From positions 5,071,667 through 5,135,666 of the forward strand of contig QVOM02000126.1 of assembly GCA_003586115.2 (NCBI GenBank): DNA of 64,000 bases, written 5' to 3'. The first letter of the stretch is position 1. The number at the start of each line of letters is the position of its first letter. Positions 57,164-64,000 of the stretch are shown piece after piece. The notes under the pieces are model-generated. The model was not told the DNA's origin. It saw only the letters and a list, made by a program, of their open reading frames with translations, and ran no database searches. The translations under genes and the position numbers were made by a program. The DNA is from Salvator merianae (Eukaryota > Chordata > Lepidosauria > Squamata > Teiidae).

Positions 57164-58139
57164 TACGTTGTGATGGAATAAACTTCCGCCGCGATGAGGA
57201 AGCAGGATATACCCAGCAGTATATCTGGAGGCATCTACTTATGATTCAAGAGCAGATAGCTGATGGACCTTTCCGCTGTCAGAGTCAATGGCAGACAGTC
57301 ACATTGATTTTTGTGGTGCTGGGTCAGGGCTGCTCAACCTTTCTGTCCCTGGAATGTGCCTTAGCCAGGATACTCAGAGGAGAAACCAGTGGCAAGGCAT
57401 GCATCATTGGAGGAGCCAGGATGACAAAATTACGAAACTGCTCTATTGATTTCTGGCAGGCCACAGTATTCTACTTTCATTAGCCTAAATGAGCAAGAGG
57501 GTTGGAAGCACAGCCTTTCCCCTTGTGTCCTGCCAAGCTGCCACAGAAGAAGTCATTTCCGGAATGGTTCATTGATTTGAAGGAGAAGACGAATGAATGT
57601 GCTGTGGTTGGGTGTAGAGGGGAACATTCTTTTCCCCCAAGGCGGGGCTCTGTGTTTGCCTGAATAGCCTTTGAGCAGTATCCCGTGGATGTCGTGTCCT
57701 GTGCGTCTTGAAGCAAAATGCTTTTGATTAATGTGTTCATGCAGCTAAAGCATTAAATGGATGCTTAGGAAATGTACCTTTCTGCTTGAAGAACTTCAGC
57801 GCATTCGAGAGTGTTCCACCACTAGGCGAGAACAGCTTCAGGGTCTAGAGGTTGTTTAGAATGAACTGAGAGATGGGGAGAACATCAGCTAAGTGAGTCA
57901 GGCAGTGCTCAGATGCAGTTTTTTTTAAAAAAATTACAGATGAGAACATCAGGGCCACACGCTACTACTTCCAAGTTTTTGTGTTTTTTTTAAGCAGCCT
58001 CCATGTAGTATAGTGACTAGATTGTTAGGCTGGGATTTAGAAGTCCCGGGACTTAAATTCCTGCTCAGCCATGGAAGTACCTTGGGTTCCCTGGGGCCAG
58101 TTCCAGCCTTTTTGCTTAACTTACCTAACAGGGTCAGTA
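57164..58139. other. No recognisable feature
   Basis: Nearly 1 kb without an identifiable repeat, exon or RNA gene. Confidence 0.45.
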
Positions 58140-58980
58140 AACTAAGGTTGAAATCTGACAAGACAGAGATGCTGCCAGTGGGTGGTTCTCATGTTTGGCT
58201 GCTTGAGAATTTGCCTGTTCTAGACGGAGTTGTATATAGGTACACAGTTTGGGGGAGCTGCTTGAGTCATCATACCGTAGTCATTGGATGCTCGAGTGAC
58301 CTCCATGATAGAAGTGGCAAGGTACCAGCTTTGGCTGGTGTACCAACGACGCCCATACCTGGACAGAGATAGCCTAGCCACTATTATCTATGCACTGATA
58401 ACCTCACCTTTAGATTATTGTAATGCACTCTGTGTGGGGCTGCCCTTGGATCTGGTCCCAAATTTGCAAAATGTAATCGCCAGGTTGTTAGGTCAGGCAC
58501 CTCACTGTGCGTATATCACACCTGTGCTTAAGCGTCTGCATTGGTTGCCAATTAGCTACAAGGCCAGATTCAAGGTTGTATCCTTGGCATACAAAGCCCT
58601 TAACAACTTGGGGCTAGCTTACTTGATAGACCACCTCTCACCGTACAGACTTATGAGGTCATTAAGATCTTCAGGGAGGGCACCACAAATCACTGAATGT
58701 CATCTTTTGACTACCCGCAGTTGGGCCTCCTTTGTGGTGGCACGCATCCTCTGGAATAGTCACCCCTCTGATATTCTCAGGATACCTACACTTCTGGTTT
58801 TTAGGTGCCAGTTGAAGACTTGGCTGTTTACCCAGGCCTTTCCAGATTGAATGTTTGATTTTAATGATGTTTTTATACAACTATTATATTTTAGCTGTTT
58901 TTAGTCTCTATGTTATGTAAATCTGAGAATATATTGTAATGGAATGCGATATATAAAGGTTTTAAATCAATAAAATGAGG
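58140..58980 (+). mobile_element. L2-like LINE, RT C-terminal half and 3' end
   Basis: KLRLKSDKTEMLPVGGSH opens it, then after a frameshift YLDRDSLATIIYALITSPLD and YCNALCVGLPL, ARLLGQAPHCAYITPVLKRL, HWLPISYKARFKVVSLAYKA, LIDHLSPYRLMRSLRS, ARILWNSHPSDIL and LKTWLFTQAF then stop. This is the order of L2-type ORF2 after the catalytic core. The tail has AATCAATAAAATGAGG. It is the longest open LINE frame in the window (188 codons) but lacks the catalytic core. Confidence 0.88.
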
Positions 58981-59102
58981 TGAAGAGAATGATGTACAGT
59001 GCTCTAGGTCTTTAGAGGAAAGGATGCAACAAAAGTTTCACAATTAATAAATAAAAGTCCAAGAAATGAGCAGAATGTAATCTCCCTAGGAATTGCTGGA
59101 GG

Positions 59103-59590
59103 AATCATAGAATCATATAGTTGGAAAGGACCTCTAGGGTCTTTGAGTCCAACCCCTTGCTCAATGCAGGATTCACTAAACCATCCCAGACAGATGTCTG
59201 TCCAGCCTCTCCTTAAAGACCTCCAGCGAAGGAGAGCTCACCACCTCCTGTGGCAACCTGTTCCAGTGACTGATTGCCCTTACTGTCAGAAAGGTTTTTC
59301 CAATATCAAGTCTGTATCTCCTCCCTTGAACTTTCATCCCATTGCTTCTAGTCCTTCCTTCTTGTGTAAGTGAGAATAGGGCCAATCCCTCTGCACTGTG
59401 ACAGCCCTTCAGATACTTGAAAACAGCCATCATGTCTCTCTCAAATCTTCTCTTCTGCAAGCTACACATTCCTAGATCCTTTAACCATTCCTTGTAGGAC
59501 ATGGTTTGCAGATCACTTACCATTTTGGTAGCCCCCCTTTGAACTTGTTCCAGTTTGTCAATGTCTTTTTTAAATTGGGGTGCTGTAACC
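59103..59590 (-). mobile_element. CR1 LINE, C-terminus and 3' end of a bird-like CR1 type
   Basis: GAATCATAGAATCATATAGT then TGGAAAGGACC is the antisense 3' terminus. The minus frame 59176-59523 reads YKEWLKDLGMCSLQKRRFER, GRRYRLDIGKTFLTVRAISH, WNRLPQEVV and FKERLDRHLSGMV, an open 115-codon end of CR1 ORF2, less decayed than most here. Confidence 0.88.
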
Positions 59591-59651
59591 TTTTGGTGGC
59601 ACTATAACCTTTGCTTTGAGATGGAGATCCCTAGTAAGATAATACAACCTT

Positions 59652-60149
59652 GGCCATTTTCGCACTTACTACAGTATAACGTTCTAATTAGCAGGGTTCG
59701 GGCCGGCCAGGATCAGGTACAGTGATGAGTATTTGCACTTGTCAGCAATAGAACAGTTTGCGAGCTGACCAGCATGGGGAGCAGTGAAAATGGGAATGCA
59801 CTAGTTAAGTAGCTGGGTTTGAACCCAGAGGAGCTGTGTTCAGACCTGTGTTCAAAATGGCTGCCAGGGTCCGGACCCCAGAGTCTGAACCTGGGTCTGA
59901 ACTGTCTGATAGTGCCTGTGTGGCCACGCAGTCCCCGCCCTGCCACCATTCCACACCAGGAAGTGGTGCAAATGCACCTTTCCTGATCTGCACCTGATCA
60001 CGCAAGTCAGCTTCCAGACTACAATCTTTTTGACAGCGCTATTCGGCTTCAGGTGAGCATCAGGTGGGCTTTAGTAGATTTCAAGTCAGCTGGGGCTCTT
60101 TACTAGCGAGTGTCCTGGAACTTTCCATTTTTTAAGTGCGAACAGGCCC
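59652..60149. mobile_element. Harbinger-type element, about 498 bp
   Basis: GGCCATTTTCGCACTTACT to TTTAAGTGCGAACAGGCCC. Its interior is collinear with 33814-34385 but has one copy of the 21-bp unit. Flanks are CTT and TTT. Confidence 0.75.
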
Positions 60150-60654
60150 TTTGTCCTTCTCTGCCTTGACTGGAATTCAGGACACTTTAGGCAAACCGAC
60201 ACTGCATGCTTCCAGTGCATTATTCCACTTCCTTTACCCTCTCATGTCTTTTCATGTTTCCTTCCTCACACTTGGCATTTCATAGTTGCTGGGCATGTTC
60301 AAATCACACAGGGCTCGTTAGTTGCAATGCTAATGGCACACATTTTTAGCATTAGCTGGAGATGTGGACAAAACCCCTCCCCTTGTTTCTACCTCTTATG
60401 TACTCCAGTGCAAATTTGGAGAACCATGAGGTAATAGCGAGGCTGCAAACCGAACAACCATGACAATATAAAGCAGCAACATAACTATCTAGGAAGCCTG
60501 GATAAAAGTTTTCCCAAGTGGATGTCAATCAGTACAGTCCAAACGAAAAATATTTTAAAACTAGGAGCATCAAATGTGCTGTCAAGACCATCCCTACTGT
60601 AACTATACAGAATTAATACCTGCTTTGTTTTGTTTTTTAAGAAAAATAAAGGAG
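60150..60654. other. No recognisable feature
   Basis: I see nothing I can name. Confidence 0.45.
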
Positions 60655-60838
60655 AGAGAGGCAGGATGCCTCAAAGGCCATTTGCAGGGAGTTGAGAGCA
60701 AGTGAAGGGTTTGCCTCTGTTTTCTGCTTAGAATGCCCAGAAAGAATTGATGGGCGACTGTTTTGACATGGGATACTGGACTAGATGGGCTGTGGCTTGA
60801 TCTAGCAGGACTCCTCTTATGTTCTTACGTTCTTAAAT
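60655..60838 (+). mobile_element. CR1 LINE 3' untranslated tail
   Basis: GAGGCAGGATGCCTCAAAGG, GACTAGATGGGCTGTGGCTT and CTCCTCTTATGTTCTTACGT. Confidence 0.8.
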
Positions 60839-61469
60839 AATTGGTGTCTGCTGCCCCTTAGAATTAGTGGGCTGGAGGGAAAGGAAGTGGTAACAATGGT
60901 AAGAATAGGTAATGCTAACAGTAGATGAGATACTGGAAACGCTGCAGTTCTGTGCAAACCTACATGGAAATTTCCCCTGCTGAAATGGTGGATTATACAT
61001 GTTAGCCAACCCTAATCTGAAACAGGCTTGAAAGAGAAAGAGAGAGTGGACAAGCTCTTAGCTATTGGGGGGCACTGCCTATACCATATTGCCTTTATGG
61101 CAATACTACAAACGGAAGAAGTTCAGAAGTTGAAATATATAAGTTTAAATCATTGCCCAAATGCAAAACCAGATAGCAGGGAGAGCCCTAAGCCACAAAC
61201 CAAGTGTCTGGGATTTGAAGTGTGTTGCAAACCTGCCATGGCTAAAATAAAATGAAAACCAGGAAGACACTGAAAGAGATATGCATATATACATGAAGAC
61301 AGTAACTTTATTCCAGTAACTTTACTGGAACGGTAACTTTATTCCAGGTTCTCAGTCTTCGAAGGAATCCTTTTCACTGAATCCTTAATAGCAAAGTCAG
61401 TAATTAACACTTGCATTTCCTTGTAGATACTCCAGGTTCTTCTAGACACCTCCTTCAGCATGAGCTTTT
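60839..61469. other. No recognisable feature
   Basis: GTAACTTTATTCCAG occurs twice near 61310 and 61335; otherwise I see nothing. Confidence 0.4.
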
Positions 61470-61630
61470 GGCCCTTTCTATACTGGGCCTTATTCCAGAT
61501 TATATCCCAGAATAGGGACCTGCCATCAACATGTTAATGCAGACTACAACAGCCCCATGCACCAGCATGTGGATGACAGACTCTATTCTGGGATATAATC
61601 TGGAATAAGGACCAGTACAGAAAGCATGTT
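61470..61630. mobile_element. Harbinger-type foldback, related to 36889-37021
   Basis: GGCCCTTTCTATACTGGGCC then TTATTCCAGATTATATCCCA is mirrored by TGGGATATAATCTGGAATAA and ACCAGTACAGAAAG. The right terminus is eroded. Confidence 0.7.
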
Positions 61631-61995
61631 CGGATACACATGGCCAGATTATCCTATTCCAACATGAAATGGAGCACACAGCACGGCCATGTCTGTACCA
61701 CGTAGCCAGAAACTTCACCTGGCTACCAGCATTTGTGGTGCAAATGCTGGTAGCCATGCCCGATCCCCGCCATGGCAGTGACCAGGAAGCATCTGGCCAC
61801 TGCCATGGCAACCAGCAGGGCCTGCACAGTGTGCAGGTGTGATCAGCCAATCGGGCCTGTGCGATCGGCTGATCGTGCTTGAGTGATTGGGCTTGTGAGA
61901 TCAGGCCTGCATGATTGGGGCCATGCGATGCCCTGGTCGGGCCTACGTGGGCCCGATCATGCATGCACGATCAATGTCTTATACCGGCCTGGATG
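61631..61995. mobile_element. Fragment of a long CpG-rich Harbinger-type element
   Basis: GGCTACCAGCATTTGTGGTG, TAGCCATGCCCGATCCCCGC, CACTGCCATGGCAACC and GATCATGCATGCACGATC parallel 42740-43180. Both termini are missing. Confidence 0.55.
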
Positions 61996-62309
61996 CTGCA
62001 CCAACAGGTAGATATAAAAGCATCTTACCAGGCGGTGATTATCACTTTGGGGCGTCTTTTTTTTCCCCTGTGTGTATATGCAGCCTGTGTTCAATTAATG
62101 CAATCCTTCTCTTTCCTTAACTTTCATTCTTCTACTCCTTAAAATGCCGTTTTTAAGATGTCAAATCCATTTTGTCCTTAAATGCTAAACATAATGTTCT
62201 GTGGCAGACCGGATATGAGGTATCACATGAAATCATTTTGGTAAATACATCAAATCGCGAGAAATTCTTTAGGAGTGAAAGAGTGCCATAAATGCACAAA
62301 ATCCCCCAA
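61996..62309. other. No recognisable feature
   Basis: I see nothing I can name. Confidence 0.4.
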
Positions 62310-62661
62310 TAGGGGTGTGCATGAGCAAAATTTTAATTTTTGTTTCGCTATTAAAGTGAATCTTTGTATTTATGCTTTGTCAGTGAATTGCAATGTCGAA
62401 AAATGATATTTTTTTTGCATTTGTTTTTGCAGTTTTCACAGTTTTTGCAATGTTTTCCCCATTGAAAATGCCCTTTTCATGGGTTAAACACAGCGAAAAT
62501 GTGAATATTCAACAAATATTTCGTTTTCGCAAAAGAGTCTGGTTCATTACGACTGAATGGTGAAAATGTGAAAAAGGGCGTTTTCGATTTGATGCAAATA
62601 TTTGCCAGTGTGAAATATTTGATTGAATGTTCAAATGCAAATTGAATTTTGCACATGTCTA
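62310..62661. mobile_element. hAT-like MITE, 352 bp
   Basis: TAGGGGTGTGCATGAGC at the left and TTGCACATGTCTA at the right are inverted. The interior is TTTTGC/GAAAAT-rich and partly palindromic (GTGAATATTCAACAAATATT, CATTTTCGC-like units). The flanking 8-mers TCCCCCAA and CTTCCCAA agree at 5 of 8 positions. Confidence 0.5.
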
Positions 62662-62865
62662 CTTCCCAAGGTTGCAAAAGTGTGCAGCTACTTCTGTGAT
62701 TATTCACAAGAGAACAGGCAGCTTATATTTATAGCAGCTCTCCATGCTGGTAGGCTGCAACTGAAGGAAAACATTTTGATGCAGAATCTAAACAGAATTC
62801 TTTTGTGCACATGTCATCTTATCATTAATGGCAAGCAGAGCCATTCCAGCAGCTCTGCTTCAAGG

Positions 62866-63230
62866 TAAAGATGTGCTAAAGCAGTTCAAATTCAAACCAG
62901 TTTAAGATGAACTGGAAGTATTCGACAGTTCAACAGTTTGAATTTGAATCAAATAGCCTGCCGGTTCTAGAGAGTTGGTTCGGATTTGTACTGACCCAGT
63001 GGGGTTATATTGAATCCCTATGAACATTATATTGTCCCTTTTAAAGGGCTTTTTAATGTATTTTTCCTGGAATTTTGGGCCACGTACGGAGTTGCACCCG
63101 CTTGAACAGGTTCAGATTTGAACCGAACACTCTGCCTGTTCAAATGGAAAGTTCAAATTACCCAATGAACGAAGGGGTGTTGGGTTTGATTCAACCCCAA
63201 CAGCAAATTTTAAGTTTATGCACATCTCTA
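62866..63230. mobile_element. hAT-like MITE, 365 bp
   Basis: TAAAGATGTGCTAAAGCAGT at the left and TTTATGCACATCTCTA at the right are inverted. The interior AGTTCAAATTCAAACCAGTT and GGTTCAGATTTGAACCG holds repeated TTCAAAT words. Flanking 8-mers agree only partly. Confidence 0.5.
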
Positions 63231-63856
63231 CTCAAAAGCAGCCCCCCATCTATTTTTTTCTGATAGTTGTGAACCACTGTGAACTGCTTTGGAATTCTTG
63301 GATGAAATAAATAAAATCTTAAGGCTTTTTCCCCTCCTCCTTCCTCTCTTTAAATTTTCCGGTCATTTGACATTTAACAAATACTGAAAACACTGAAAGA
63401 CCGGAGAGAACAAGTCAATTGAAAGCATGTTCTATCATTCTCAGTACAAAGAGGAGGAAATAAAATATTAAAAGCTTGAATCTGATCGCTCTGCAGATTA
63501 ATGAGCTAAACTTCTGGGAATAAGTACTGACTGATGGGCTGACCATCTGCCATCAAAAATTCAAAATAGCTGACTAAGCTGAGATAAGGCAGACAAATGC
63601 AGGAGTCAAAAGGCCCCCAGAACAATGCTGCAGGGATGTCTCCATAATTAAGATGACCTATAGCCGTGGGCTAATTTTTTGGAGATCACCATCATCGTTT
63701 GTTTCTATACCACCTTTCCATGGTATGCTCAAATTAGTTTATGAATGGTTATTAATTAAATGTACAACATGCAAAGTACAAAATACAAACCACCAACCAC
63801 CAACATACACTATAATAGAATGCACTTAAGTACAAAAACTAGGAAAAACAATCTTT
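63231..63856. other. LINE-type tail near 63265-63320; otherwise featureless
   Basis: GTGAACTGCTTTGGAATTCT and ATGAAATAAATAAAATCTTA look like a LINE tail; CTATACCACCTTTCCATGGT near 63702 may be an antisense tail. Confidence 0.4.
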
Positions 63857-64000
63857 GGGCCTTTTTGCACTTGACACTAGTGAATGTCAGGGGTGTAAGG
63901 GGCGTCAGGGATTAGTGAGTATCTGGGACGCTCACTAGTCAAGTACTTCCACGTTTCTCGGCGGGGCTGGCGATTGCTATCTGCTGTGGAACACAAAATT
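63857..64000. mobile_element. Left part of a Harbinger-type element running off the window
   Basis: GGGCCTTTTTGCACTTGACA opens it; CACTAGTCAAGTACTTCCAC and GCTGTGGAACACAAAAT match the 20726 subfamily. Confidence 0.75.

Overview
The window is a piece of a squamate reptile (lizard or snake) nuclear genome lying inside one large gene, KCNH5 (EAG2, a voltage-gated potassium channel), read on the + strand. Only about 360 of 64,000 bases are coding: three small exons at 26263-26386, 30584-30690 and 39228-39356. They join in phase and encode most of the N-terminal PAS (eag) domain, approximately residues 25-145 of the channel. Bases 1-26262 belong to the intron before the first of these exons, and 39357-64000 belong to the intron after the third. 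I found no other host gene. Squamate origin is inferred from a Sauria-type tRNA-derived SINE (21644-21952, clean 13-bp target duplication) and from the mixture of CR1, L2-like and L1-like LINEs.

Most of the rest is transposon-derived. By hand count about 30 copies or fragments (roughly 13 kb, about a fifth of the window) share the terminal motif GGGCCTKTTCGCACTT and, where ends are intact, 3-bp target duplications (TAA, TTA, TAG, TGA, CAT, ATT). I read them as non-autonomous PIF/Harbinger-type elements: compact foldbacks of 116-141 bp, mid-size elements of 270-570 bp, and long CpG-rich elements of 800-980 bp (28917, 42603, 56182). None carries a transposase. Other palindromic families are interspersed: GGCTGTGWTCAGACAC ends, GGCTGCATCCAGACA ends, a 222-bp palindrome with TAA duplication, and an AGCAGC...GCTGCT foldback.

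CR1 LINEs are the commonest retroelements (about 20 fragments on both strands), with L2-like fragments at 4681, 16625, 27545, 53290, 54774 and 58140. Nesting is frequent: a 625-bp solo LTR with 4-bp duplication sits inside a Harbinger-type element at 18255-19330; a SINE with three tRNA-like heads sits inside a CR1 at 1979-2960; a CR1 sits inside another CR1 at 424-945; a foldback sits inside another Harbinger-type element at 31600-32144.

I see no CRISPR array, operon, bacterial system or intact transposon gene. The noteworthy content is the transposon architecture. Family names for repeats come from recognition of motifs, not from a database search.
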